64,000 nucleotides of DNA from Chaetoceros tenuissimus. Its lineage: Eukaryota; Bacillariophyta; Thalassiosirophyceae; Chaetocerotales; Chaetocerotaceae. The DNA lies in assembly GCA_021927905.1 (NCBI GenBank), contig BLLK01000022.1, forward strand, positions 1,922,001 through 1,986,000, in the 5' to 3' direction. A program made the position numbers and the translations under genes. The notes under the pieces are model-generated. The model worked only from the letters and a program-made list of their open reading frames with translations, searched no databases and was not told the DNA's origin. Shown piece by piece: positions 1 through 10,300 of the stretch (positions within the stretch are counted from its first letter, which is position 1; each line of letters begins with the position of its first letter).

Positions 1-1630
1 AAGACATGGGCAAATGTTTTACAAAATGAAGGATATGCTACAAGCTATATTGGCAAGTGGCATTTGGACGGTGACGAGAAAACTGGACCGACTGAAGACC
101 TAAATTATGATCCATTGTTTTTCCCTGAATCGGGTGATGCAAGTCGAACATTTGGATTCAGTGATAACAAGTATCGCTACAGTCGCGGACATTTCAAAAT
201 AATAAAGGAGACAGGTGATGGTACATTCAAAAAGGGCAATTACATTGTAGATATGGATGAAGGAGATAATATTGAAGAAGTCTACACGACCGACTTTTAT
301 ACAAACAGAGCTATTGAATATATTCAATCAAAGGCTGATAGTGAAGAACCTTTCGCTCTCTTTTTGAGTCTAGCAGATCCTCATGGTACGTATGCTTAAC
401 TATTTCTTGAGGGTATTGAAATGCAAATTTTGACTAATGACATCTCGTTTTCTCATAGGACCGAATCAAGTTAGAAGTCCCTATGATGCCATATACCATG
501 ATTTCTCTTTTACAATGCCAAACACTACGGTCAATTATGTCTACTCTGACCCCCCTCCACCTGGTTTCTATGGCAAAGCTGGTAGAGACTATACAAGAAG
601 GAATGGTATTGTTTATAAACCCAGAGGGCCTGAAGCAAGCCAAAAGTATTTAGAAAAATTTGCGGAGGATAAAGAATTCAAAAATACAATGAGAACCTAT
701 TTTGGAATGGTGAAGCTCATCGATGACAAGATCGGTGATATGTTATCAACTATCAAATCACTTGGCATCGAACAAAACACTATAATTTGCTTTACGTCGG
801 ATCATGGGGACCTCGCATTTGAGCATGGAAGAGAGAACAAAGAAGAGCCATTTATGACATCTGCAGGTGTTCCGATGATCATAAAATATCCAAACCATAT
901 CAAACCAAACAAAGTGATTGAGACAGCATACTCGCAGGTAGACTTTGCACCAAGCATATTGGGAATCATGGGCTTAGCAGACCGAGCTGAAAGAATGAAT
1001 ATGATATTTGATGGGGTGGATGGTAGTAATGAGATTCTCAACCAAGAAGATGTCTCCAATGACAATTCAAAATATATCATTTCATACTTGAGTGATGGTC
1101 GATGGATACTTGCATTAAAGGCAGGTCGAAAGCTGATTCTCAATGGATTGAATAAGGGGGCAACCATGTATGATCTCAAAGTGGACCCCCAAGAACTCAC
1201 AAATTATATTTCTAAGAAGCCATTGGTTGTTACCTCCCTTTATCGCAAGATCCAATCTTGGCTTAGTTCAAGGAACTTTGTTGCCACGGATTCTACAAAG
1301 AGTTTTATCAATTCAGCTTCATATTGTCAAAATTCAGATAAACGCCTTCTCTTCGAAATGAGAAGGAAAAATCAAATAATCAATTGTAACTGGGTTTCTA
1401 AAAAGCCTTTTAAACGATGTATGAAAGGACAGGGTGTATATAAAGGTGCTATTGCAACTGCATGTCCAGAAGCATGCAAAACCGTTATGCCATGTTCTTG
1501 CGAAGATACAAAAATGCAGTTTAAGGTTGGTGAGACGTTCATGACATGTTCCGATATAACTGAATCTCAGTGTCTAGATATTCAAGGAATGAAGGAAACA
1601 TGCAGAAAAACATGCGGACAATGTAACTAA
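1..1630 (+). CDS. Sulfatase with C-terminal ShKT-like cysteine-rich region (5' end outside window)
   Basis: Hydrolase of the type I sulfatase (alkaline-phosphatase superfamily) kind, likely acting on sulfated sugars in the secretory pathway or outside the cell. Frame 1 is open from base 1 and reads GYATSYIGKWHLDG, the family's GKWH motif. Exon 1 runs to 385, an intron with GTACGT...ATAG occupies 386-458, and exon 2 runs 459-1630. Splicing restores DPHGPNQVRSPYD. Later, TSDHGD followed by EHG and VDFAPSILGIMG match the metal-binding and C-terminal core. The last 80 or so residues contain many cysteines (CSDITESQCLDIQ..., CRKTCGQC), like ShKT modules. The CxPSR formylglycine site must lie left of the window. 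A neighbouring acyltransferase gene converges on it, 130 bp away. The family is secure; the substrate is unknown. Confidence 0.9.
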
Positions 1631-1760
1631 TGATGAACTTAAATATGCAATCCATGTATAAATAACAAACGTATATATTATTACAAGATAATTCCTTTAC
1701 TATACATTCTGCAGCTATTCCATGAAAACCTTTACAGAATAGATCCGTGTTGACCCCCAC

Positions 1761-3347
1761 TCAAAGTCTAAAAAAGTATCCAGTAGGCCAAACTAAGAAA
1801 TGCACCAAGACCATAGAGACGGTAAATCCGATTACAAGAGTCTCGCTACCTCCAGTTAGAGGACTGGAAGAAAAGTATGACACATGCCCTTCATCCCATT
1901 TCACTGGATTATCTTTCCCGATGCTATGATTGTAAAGCGTGACAAAAAGTGACGTGGAAGCAATGATAAAGATTGGATGGTATATATAAACTGCGTATGC
2001 AGCACTGGATAGTCTCTTACTCCACTCATTTTCGAAATTCATGTACTCTTGGAAAAATTGCAACAAGGCAATCGACATATCTACACAAAACATTCCTGCC
2101 ACAATCGTTTGGAAGAAGTAAACCAAATATGAACTTTTCTCAGGGGTAATAATCGCGATCGTAACTATTTCAAGTGCAATAGAAAGATACAAATAAGAAA
2201 CTTTAATTCCTAGTTGCGATTTCAAATCTTGCGCCAACCATTTATTCTTCTGAGCTACAATCCCAGCAACAAAAAATAATATGTCATTTGCAAGTGAACC
2301 TTGACAAATAGGCATTCCAGCGAGAAAAGTTGGGTATCCTCCCAACATTGTCATTATAAGAAACATCACTCCTCCACAAATACCAGCACCATAAACAAAT
2401 GTCCGTTTCAATGGTCCGGGTATTGCTTTCCTTTCGTCATCTGATAAAGTGCTTCTATCTTCATTCGCAGTACCAAGCATTTGAGCTTCATCTTGATATT
2501 TGCGTACATTGGCATATGCCAAATTGAAAAAGAGCAACCAGTACAAATACCAGCATTGAAATGAGCTTGGCAAATAAGTATATGGTTTACCCATGTACCA
2601 TTGACAAAAGTAGAAAATAAGTGGAGCTGCGAAAAAGGTGAACAATGTTGCCGGTCTTCCTAATCTTTTCCATTTATCCATCAAGTATCTCCTTGAAGTG
2701 CTGTGTACACTTTGCAATCCTTGAGAAGAAACATCCTGTCTCCTTTTTTCATAACTACTCGGTGCAAAATATCCTGAAATAAAGAAGAAAAGAGACATAA
2801 AATAAGCTTGATTCAGCTGTATAAATTTGCCCATGTAGTGTGTGAATTCATTATCGTATGCTCCAACAGTAAGTGGCCATGCGTTGGTTCCAGCAGCTCC
2901 AAAAGCACATGCTACATGGTGTGTGACTACCAGCCAAGTTAGAAATACTTTGAGATTGTCTAGATAGTATAATCGCATCACTTGTACATCTGGTGCAGGG
3001 ATGGTAGGGGCTATGGCTGTTGAAGCTTCTTCGAAAGTAGTTTCTTCGAAAGTAGTTTCTTCATGTGTACTACCATTCGTTTGTATTGTTTGATCTTGAG
3101 ACTCATCATCTACTACAAGAGGTTCAGCAAGTGTGTACCCATCAATGTACCTCTTCTCTCTGCAACTAATGATTTGGAATGTAAGAATGAGAAGCAATAT
3201 CCATATGATTGTTAATAAGCCCAAGAAAAAGAATGCATAAGAGTAGGAAGGAGTAGTGAATATGATAAAGGTTGCAACCAGCAGCAGTATTGCGAGAACT
3301 GTCGCATATGGAAGAAGCCCTTTCGTTATTGGAGAGCTGCAAGGCAT
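1761..3347 (-). CDS. Acyltransferase 3 family integral membrane protein
   Basis: A 528-residue polytopic protein of the acyltransferase 3 family, which transfers acyl groups to sugars or other acceptors at a membrane. Two hydrophobic segments open the protein (about residues 10-60), followed by an acidic linker with a repeated TTFEE unit. The family core starts at YLDNLKVFLTWLVVTHH (about residue 130). The two histidines after that helix match the conserved catalytic His region, and FFFISGYFAP follows near residue 190. About ten membrane segments can be seen in all. The gene is intronless and convergent with the sulfatase. The acceptor cannot be predicted. OpgC-like glucan modification enzymes and eukaryotic homologues of unknown role share this fold. 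Confidence 0.85.
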   Translation of the reverse strand: MPCSSPITKGLLPYATVLAILLLVATFIIFTTPSYSYAFFFLGLLTIIWILLLILTFQIISCREKRYIDGYTLAEPLVVDDESQDQTIQTNGSTHEETTFEETTFEEASTAIAPTIPAPDVQVMRLYYLDNLKVFLTWLVVTHHVACAFGAAGTNAWPLTVGAYDNEFTHYMGKFIQLNQAYFMSLFFFISGYFAPSSYEKRRQDVSSQGLQSVHSTSRRYLMDKWKRLGRPATLFTFFAAPLIFYFCQWYMGKPYTYLPSSFQCWYLYWLLFFNLAYANVRKYQDEAQMLGTANEDRSTLSDDERKAIPGPLKRTFVYGAGICGGVMFLIMTMLGGYPTFLAGMPICQGSLANDILFFVAGIVAQKNKWLAQDLKSQLGIKVSYLYLSIALEIVTIAIITPEKSSYLVYFFQTIVAGMFCVDMSIALLQFFQEYMNFENEWSKRLSSAAYAVYIYHPIFIIASTSLFVTLYNHSIGKDNPVKWDEGHVSYFSSSPLTGGSETLVIGFTVSMVLVHFLVWPTGYFFRL

Positions 3348-3770
3348 TGCATGTAATTATAGGGCAGATGCGCTGCGAGGGTATTGAAAATAAGGAGATT
3401 AATTCGAGTAACAAAGTTCGCGATGAGAGATGAGAGGTGTGAAATAGTGAAAGCGTGAAAAGCTCGTCGAATTTTCTTGGTGAAATTTCATGTGGCGTTG
3501 CGAATGTCTCCTTAGGACTTTCTCAAGATGGGATTAGATGCTTACGTAGCAGGGAGTTACGGTAATTCATGTTTTTTGATGGAAATTTCTGGTTCTCCAA
3601 AAAAAATATAGAATTTTGTTAGACTTTTTCCGTAGGTTTGTAGGTGCCTTACCATACATTTCGAATAGTGCTTCTTTTTCTTTTTTTGTTTTTTTTTCAG
3701 TAAAACTTCACAAGACTGCATAAAGAAATCGGATCCTACATTGTACGTACATAGTGAAAATGGTCATGTC

Positions 3771-3877
3771 ATGTATACGACGCTATACGATGCGATGAGA
3801 TGCGATGCGATGTGATGCGATGCGATGTGATGCGATGTGATGCGATGTGATGCGATGTGATGCTATGTGATGCTACG
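3771..3877. repeat. Degenerate pentanucleotide array (GATGY/GCGAT type)
   Basis: About 20 imperfect copies of a 5-bp unit such as GATGC, GATGT or TACGA run head to tail. TGCGATGTGA units alternate regularly in the middle. The array is flanked by unique AT-rich DNA and is not coding. Confidence 0.9.
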
Positions 3878-3930
3878 GTTGCATGTCATGATTTTTCTTA
3901 GTATTTTGTATGGAGTGAGGACATTTCTTG

Positions 3931-4025
3931 CAACGCTTTACGATGCCATGCGATGCTATACGACGCGATGCTACGCTATGCGATGCGATGCGATGCTATA
4001 CGATGCTATACGACGCGAAGCTACG
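3931..4025. repeat. Second pentanucleotide array, same unit family
   Basis: It is separated from the first array by about 55 bp of unique sequence and has the same 5-bp rhythm (CGATG, CTATA, CGACG). Two copies of CGATGCTATACGA are recognisable. It looks like part of one array that was interrupted or diverged in the middle. Confidence 0.88.
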
Positions 4026-4642
4026 AATTTGATCATCAAACTCTGTCATGATAAGAAAACGTAGGAGCCGACATATGATATTTTTGAAAGTGGACATTTC
4101 AAAGAAGATTCTTTATACGTACGTATTTTTTGTCTACAAACTAGAACTACGTACGTTTATATGAACTTTGTGACAGTTCCATTTTGTGTGTGGTATTTCC
4201 AATGGAAAAATGGAAAAAACGATAATTACCGTAACCCCCAGGGAGAACATTCATTATATGGCTAGATACTTATCAATCACAATTGAAATTACATAATTCA
4301 AAGCCATTTTATAGAGATACTATACCTTACAATCTACAGTATATATTTATATTTCCCCATCCATATTCCATGTATGTTTTGTATTCTTCAATTGAATAAA
4401 ACAAGTTTTATTTCAAATTGAAATTTTAGAAGAATCCTTTCACTAAAATTGTATGATGAGGCCATTTGAGATGTCTTCCACATATGTGCACCACAGATTT
4501 GTGACGCCAGCAGCATGTTGATGATATCTTCATCTTGATTTCATCGTTATTTCTCTTTCGTTACTCTTCTGTTGTATTTACCATCTACTATCAAACATCA
4601 TACAATCATCAACGATTTAAAAAGCTTCAAAGAAAAAGGAAT

Positions 4643-7273
4643 ATGAAGATAAAAGGAGAGACTTTGTCTGTGGTGGTGATTCTTTCTCTCACTTCTTGTA
4701 GGACAGAAGCATCGTTTGCCTTCACACATCAAGTACCAACGTCTTTTCTCTCATCTGGTACCAATTCCATTCAAAGTGCAGTACAAAGGAGCCATAGGGA
4801 CACACTCCATACATTCAGATTGAATGCTGTAGAAGCCAAAGAAGAAACTGATGAAAAAGACTCGGAAGGTCTCAGTGATTTAGACGCGAGAGTCCTTCAA
4901 TCTCTCCTAGATGATTCAAGTCTAGATTTAAAATCAGAAGAAAATCTCAAGAAAATGCTGGAAACAGGTCGTAAACCTCCCTCTAAAAAGAAACCACAAC
5001 CAAAGAAGGAATCAGAATTCTCATCGACCTTCTTCCAAACATTGACTGATAATGAATTATGGAACAGTTTTACTGTCAAAGCTGAAACATTTGTAGAATC
5101 GGCTAAAATCTTTGTAGTGAATAGGATCGAACGCGATGCACAGCTTTTGGCATCAGTAGGATTATTTGCATGGCAGCGGGCTTTGAAAGACGTTGGTAGG
5201 GCATTGCCTAGTCAAGGACAGAGTGGTGCTGCCATGGCAAAGAAAATGAGAGATTCGTTGTTTCTCTTGACAAATAATAGTTCATTTGTGGAATATATAC
5301 CGGAAGATAACTTCATTTTGCCTCCTTCTAAGTATTCAGAAGGTGTGGAGACTGGGATTCGTGAGGAGTTAAATACTCCAATGGATGAAATCAAGAGTGT
5401 AACAGAAGCTATTAAGGATATCTTGAGTGGTAAAACGGTTGTGACCCAAGATCGAGGATTGCGATCTGTAGCACCAGCTGGTACAGCTAGGAATTCAGAT
5501 AGGATCAAGAAAGCATATGAACGAAGAAAAGAAACTACCTTGAAACGTGAAAAGGAAGGCATTGATAAGAAAGTACTTCGAGCTACGAGTTCTGTTACAG
5601 ATGCAGCTTGGGAGTTGAAACGGGAAATGGATGTAGAGGGCAATACTGCTGGATATCGAGCTAAAAATGCACAGCGTCAACTTGAAGGTACGCTAGAATC
5701 AGTTGGCTTGCTCAAGGGAGAAAGTGGTAAAACATTTAGGGGAATTGGTGAAAGGCTGTTTGGAGCTTCTAAAAAGAGGACTGAAACTAAACAATTGGAA
5801 TCTGCAGCAGCAGTTGAAGCTGTAATGGAAGAATTTTTGTATGATGATATCAAGGTACTTGTGGATGAATTGGAACAACTTGAGAGCATTCAAGATGACT
5901 ATATTGCAACATATAAAGCACTAAATATCGAAGATCTAAATGCTGAAAGAAGACGTGTCATTGCAACCTTGACAGACTGCTTAAATAATCCAGGTCAAAC
6001 GTGGTTAAAACCAGGAACAAAAGTTGCTTCGCCGGAAAGTGAGAAACCAACAGAAAACGAACCTAATGATGTAGATCTACCGTTTTTCGTTAATGGTGAC
6101 GCTTCAAATGTTACTGAAACTGAAGCCAAAAAAGAAGATAAGGAAGAGAAAGCGATATTGCCCGAAATAAATAGTATGAATCAAGATACCTGGGAGACAC
6201 TCATCACAACAATGGTATTAACTAGAAATGATATTGATGCAGAAATGAGTGATGAATCCGAAACTTTTCAAAGTGAAGAAGAAATTTATGCTGTTTTGAG
6301 GGGATTAGAATCGAAATTAAACTTGATTGTTTCTTTAGCGGCAGCTAGTGCAGGAGAAGATGCCTCCCTTTCTATCAGGATGGAGTTATTTGAGTTGGAC
6401 GAGAATAACAATTCCAGATCTCTCCTTTATTCCGTGAATGATATTATCGACGAAAGAGCAACCGAAAAGGCAAATATTGAAGCTGCAATAGAAGCGCAAA
6501 ATATAGCTAGAGAGAAGAGACAGATCCAAATTGAAGAACGCAAGAAGAAAATTGAAGATAGACAAAAACAAATTGAAGAGCGTATGAAAGAGATAGAAGC
6601 GCAGAAATTGGCCGAGGAAGAGGAAAGAAGACAAAAAGAAGAAGAACAATTACGATTTGCTCGTGAAAGAGAAGAAATCGAAGCAATTCGATCAAGCACT
6701 GGAGATGCAATAGGTGCAGAAGTCGTAATAGATGACGATGAAATTGCAACACCTGTGATAATTGACAATGGCGCTGATGAATCATACAGAGATGTTGTAG
6801 TGACAGAAGTCATTTCAAGTGACGCACCAACCAGCTTTTCTGTGAAAAAGGAAAAGAGTCATGAGTACGAGTATGTCGAATTCGATGTTGTTAGCAATAC
6901 AAATCAAGGGACAATGAAGTCTGGACAAGAGAGTAATGAAAACGAGTTTTTCGAAGGAGAGTATGCAAACGTAGAAATTGTCACTGATGTGGATGAAGAC
7001 ATGTTTAGTAAGGAACCCAAAACGATGAATTCCGCAGCATTTCAAGATGAGGAGAAGAAAGAAGTAGAAACACCAATTGCTGTCAAGCTGGCATTGCGAA
7101 CTCTTGATATTGCTATATTCATTACCGAAAAGACGTTTACTGTTGGTATACCATTTATCTTCAACGCGTACGGTCTAGCGAAAGAGAGAACAGAGGAAGT
7201 TAAAAGGGATGGAATGGGTAAAGATGGTTGGGAAGATCTTGCAAATCTGAGCGACCCATCAAAAAGATATTAA
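4643..7273 (+). CDS. Predicted plastid-targeted coiled-coil protein of unknown function
   Basis: I chose the ATG at 4643, not the in-frame one at 4535. From 4643 the protein starts with a signal peptide (MKIKGETLSVVVILSLTS) followed by EASFAFTHQ, an ASAFAP-like motif with the required Phe. This predicts import through the ER into the plastid. The 876-residue protein is mostly charged and helical. A long coiled coil rich in Glu, Lys and Arg sits around residues 610-700, with repeated IEERKKKIE-like heptads, then an acidic stretch. A final moderately hydrophobic segment (LDIAIFITEKTFTVGIPFIFNAYGLA) may associate with a membrane. I recognise no catalytic motif and do not know the family. Confidence 0.8.
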   Translation: MKIKGETLSVVVILSLTSCRTEASFAFTHQVPTSFLSSGTNSIQSAVQRSHRDTLHTFRLNAVEAKEETDEKDSEGLSDLDARVLQSLLDDSSLDLKSEENLKKMLETGRKPPSKKKPQPKKESEFSSTFFQTLTDNELWNSFTVKAETFVESAKIFVVNRIERDAQLLASVGLFAWQRALKDVGRALPSQGQSGAAMAKKMRDSLFLLTNNSSFVEYIPEDNFILPPSKYSEGVETGIREELNTPMDEIKSVTEAIKDILSGKTVVTQDRGLRSVAPAGTARNSDRIKKAYERRKETTLKREKEGIDKKVLRATSSVTDAAWELKREMDVEGNTAGYRAKNAQRQLEGTLESVGLLKGESGKTFRGIGERLFGASKKRTETKQLESAAAVEAVMEEFLYDDIKVLVDELEQLESIQDDYIATYKALNIEDLNAERRRVIATLTDCLNNPGQTWLKPGTKVASPESEKPTENEPNDVDLPFFVNGDASNVTETEAKKEDKEEKAILPEINSMNQDTWETLITTMVLTRNDIDAEMSDESETFQSEEEIYAVLRGLESKLNLIVSLAAASAGEDASLSIRMELFELDENNNSRSLLYSVNDIIDERATEKANIEAAIEAQNIAREKRQIQIEERKKKIEDRQKQIEERMKEIEAQKLAEEEERRQKEEEQLRFAREREEIEAIRSSTGDAIGAEVVIDDDEIATPVIIDNGADESYRDVVVTEVISSDAPTSFSVKKEKSHEYEYVEFDVVSNTNQGTMKSGQESNENEFFEGEYANVEIVTDVDEDMFSKEPKTMNSAAFQDEEKKEVETPIAVKLALRTLDIAIFITEKTFTVGIPFIFNAYGLAKERTEEVKRDGMGKDGWEDLANLSDPSKRY

Positions 7274-7329
7274 GTATACACTAGACTACATATTAGGAAC
7301 ATAGACATCAAATATTAAAGAATAGTCAT

Positions 7330-10300
7330 TTATTGCCAATCAAAATCATTGTCAGATTCAATATCCTCTTCATCACTTGATTCGCTGTCAACATCATCTT
7401 CATCGGAATCACCTACTGACTCACTTGAATCACTGTCGATATCACTGTCACTGTAATCACTGATATTACCTACAGACTCATTACCTTCAGACTCCTGGTC
7501 CATTGTATGGTCCATTTTTACCCGTTTCTCGTTGTTGCTTTGGTCCTGCTCGATTTTCCTCTTCTCTGTACTTTGTAATTGACTTTTAATTTCCTGCTCC
7601 AACAAGTCACGATAATACCATCGACAAATAGTGCCATCTCTAGATAAACTCAACAATGAGTTATTGCAAACCAAGTTGCAAATTATAGAACTTTGTAGCC
7701 CCTGATATGAGTAAACCTGACGCTCTACTTTGTTCAGCTCGGGCTGACTTAATAAATCTTCACTCTTCAAGTTTGTTCCATTTTTTATTGTAGCGATTTT
7801 TACTCCAGATGAACTCCAGGCATTCGTTGTGGCATCGCCCTTCCCTGTTGTCAACAAAATATTTGCATAAGAACTCATTGAAGTGATCTTTGACGAATGA
7901 GCATTGCGTATTGCCCAAGTCTTTGCTAGTTTGTACTGGCGGTCGCTTTTTTTACTTTTCTTCTCATGAATACGCCAAACAAAGATATCTCCTCTTGATG
8001 ATCCCGAGGCTATAGTTTTATCATTGAGAAGGCAAATTTTCTCTACGGAGACTTTGCTAGCAAAAGCCGATGTAACTTTCGAGATTTTCTCAAACTCAAA
8101 GTCAATTCCATCAGCGAAAGAACTCGGATTTTTTGCTCTCCACAAAGCTACTTTTCCATTCTTGTCACCAACAACTAGCAATATTCTATTATCGACAATA
8201 GTTGGAATCAAAGATGTTATGGGCGCATTGTTTTGAATACAAAGCGCGCAGTTGTGCAATTCAAAGTCATATGGATTCGAAGACAATGAGTGGGGATACA
8301 CAAAAGCCTTGCCATCATTACCTGCAGATATTAGCATATCCAAAGCATCGTGTTTCGTTCGAGAAGTAGGTAACAATGACAAACAAGTTACTTCTGTTTC
8401 ATGTGCATGATTCATGGAAACAATTCCGTATTGGTCAACAATACCTTTGTTCTTCACTGGGAAAATAGATGCAATTCCTCCAGCTTCTGTACCCACAATA
8501 AGCACAGGTCTTCGAGGATTATCATTCTGAGAAGAATTTGTAAATGATATTTTAGGGACGGAAAGAGCGCAAGCGACCTTGCCAATTCGCTTCATTCCAA
8601 CTGATTTGAATTCAGGATGAAAATTCCTCATAATGCGAACGCCATTGAAATCTCCAAAAACAGCAAAAAATACATCACTGGCTTTGGATTCACCTTCTTT
8701 TTCCTCAACAGTGAACAATTCCAATCCAGAGTACCCTTTTGACCAACTACCACTCATACCTTTAGGCGTAAGATTGATGTTCTCTGATATCAAAGAGGTG
8801 TATTCATCCTTTCTAGACAAAATACCTAGACCGTCCTCATTTCTCACGTAACTCTCGGAATCAGCACCAATATCGTCAACATTAACTTGTCCGTCATCAA
8901 TATCTCTAAGCAAGTTTAGTGCATCCTCAAATGTTGCCCCTTCACGCAAAATATCCAACCAAGATGATTCATTATAAGTCTTATTTTGAGACATTTTCCA
9001 AACCTGGTCAATTCCGTATGATGATACATAACATTCTCGAAAGAGAGAATCGGAAGATCGAGGAGTTTTCATCATGCATACGAAACGGTTTGAAGTAGAG
9101 AAGAAAGAGATGATAGCATGAATATCATCAACAAGAAAGCCTAATACTCTATATATAAGCTCATCGTCAAGCGTTTCAAATGCTTCCATCCCTTCAGACT
9201 CAAGTTTCGTCTCTTCTATTTTTGTACTACAAGGATTAGTCCAAGAGAATCCAATTTCATTCATTCTCTGAACTTGGCTATCCGTAATAGCTCGACATCC
9301 CAATTTCGTGTATTCTTTGTATCGTTGTCTTTGACGTTTGGTCCAATTGATCAATGTCTGACTTCCTTCGTGTACCAAGCAATGACCATGTTTCTATAAA
9401 TAATGCTTGGATTAGATAACAAATAGATTTAAACCATTAAAAGAAATAAAGCGGCAACAGAAGACACTTACCATTTTATATTCCAGGAGTTCTTGAAATC
9501 TGAGATTCCATGCAGATTCCCTAGATACGAGGCATCTTCCAGTTTCACCACGCTTTGGAAGCACTTTTTCAACCATTTCTTCCAGTGAGTCTTTGGTGAC
9601 ATTGGAATTAGGAAATGTGACGCCAATTTTTACCAGAGCTGCTATCCTTAATTCTGTCAGGGTGCTTGTTTCTCCTTCAACATATTTTCTGTGCTTTGCA
9701 CGTTGAGTCGAAATCCAACAGGCTAAAGAACTTCTTTCAGCCATTTTCGTAACTTGTACATGACCGAACCTTTTTTTGAACTTTATTAATTCTTGAAACC
9801 GTTTGATGAAATGCCGATTTGTGTTATAGCCACTATTTCCAAATGAGCTTGTCTCTCTTTCTATTTTTTCCAGAATCTCGTCGTAGTCACTTTCTTCGCT
9901 ATCATTCGAACCATTTGAACTGTCATCGGATAAAACATTGTCTTCAGAATCAGCTTCATCGTCATATTCGCTACTCCGTGACTGCACTGATTCCTCTTCG
10001 TAGAAATCAGATTCAGGGTTGTCACCTTCAACGTAGAACATGTGAGGTGTTTTTGAGAAGAGAATATGAGAGAGTTTTCTTCCATCTACTATAATTTGAG
10101 GTGCATAGTCCACTGATAAGAGGTCCTTCGAAGCTCTTGACGATCTGTCATGTTCTTGTTTCTCGTCGACTAATTTTAATCCGATGCGATTTTCGTCACT
10201 ACTCTTTGTAATATTTTCTTCGTTACCATTAATATAATTCTGACCATCTTCTTGGTATTGTGGAGAAGTCTCATTTTTGTCTTCGGATATGAAGTTGTCT

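Larger units (their letters stand above)
3348..4642. other. Intergenic region, 1.3 kb
   Basis: This is the divergent promoter region between the acyltransferase gene and the plastid coiled-coil gene. It holds T-rich stretches near 3670-3700, two pentanucleotide arrays (listed separately) and an imperfect palindrome TTTCAAATTGAAA near 4410-4430 that recurs near 43725. The short open frame over the second array is only periodic repeat. No RNA gene was recognised. Confidence 0.6.

Noticed and set aside
3771-4025. CRISPR-like array
   Set aside because: The units are 5 bp without spacers, and the genome is eukaryotic.
3867-4064. Open frame over the second pentamer array
   Set aside because: The frame stays open only because of the repeat; the peptide is a periodic Arg/Cys/Asp run.
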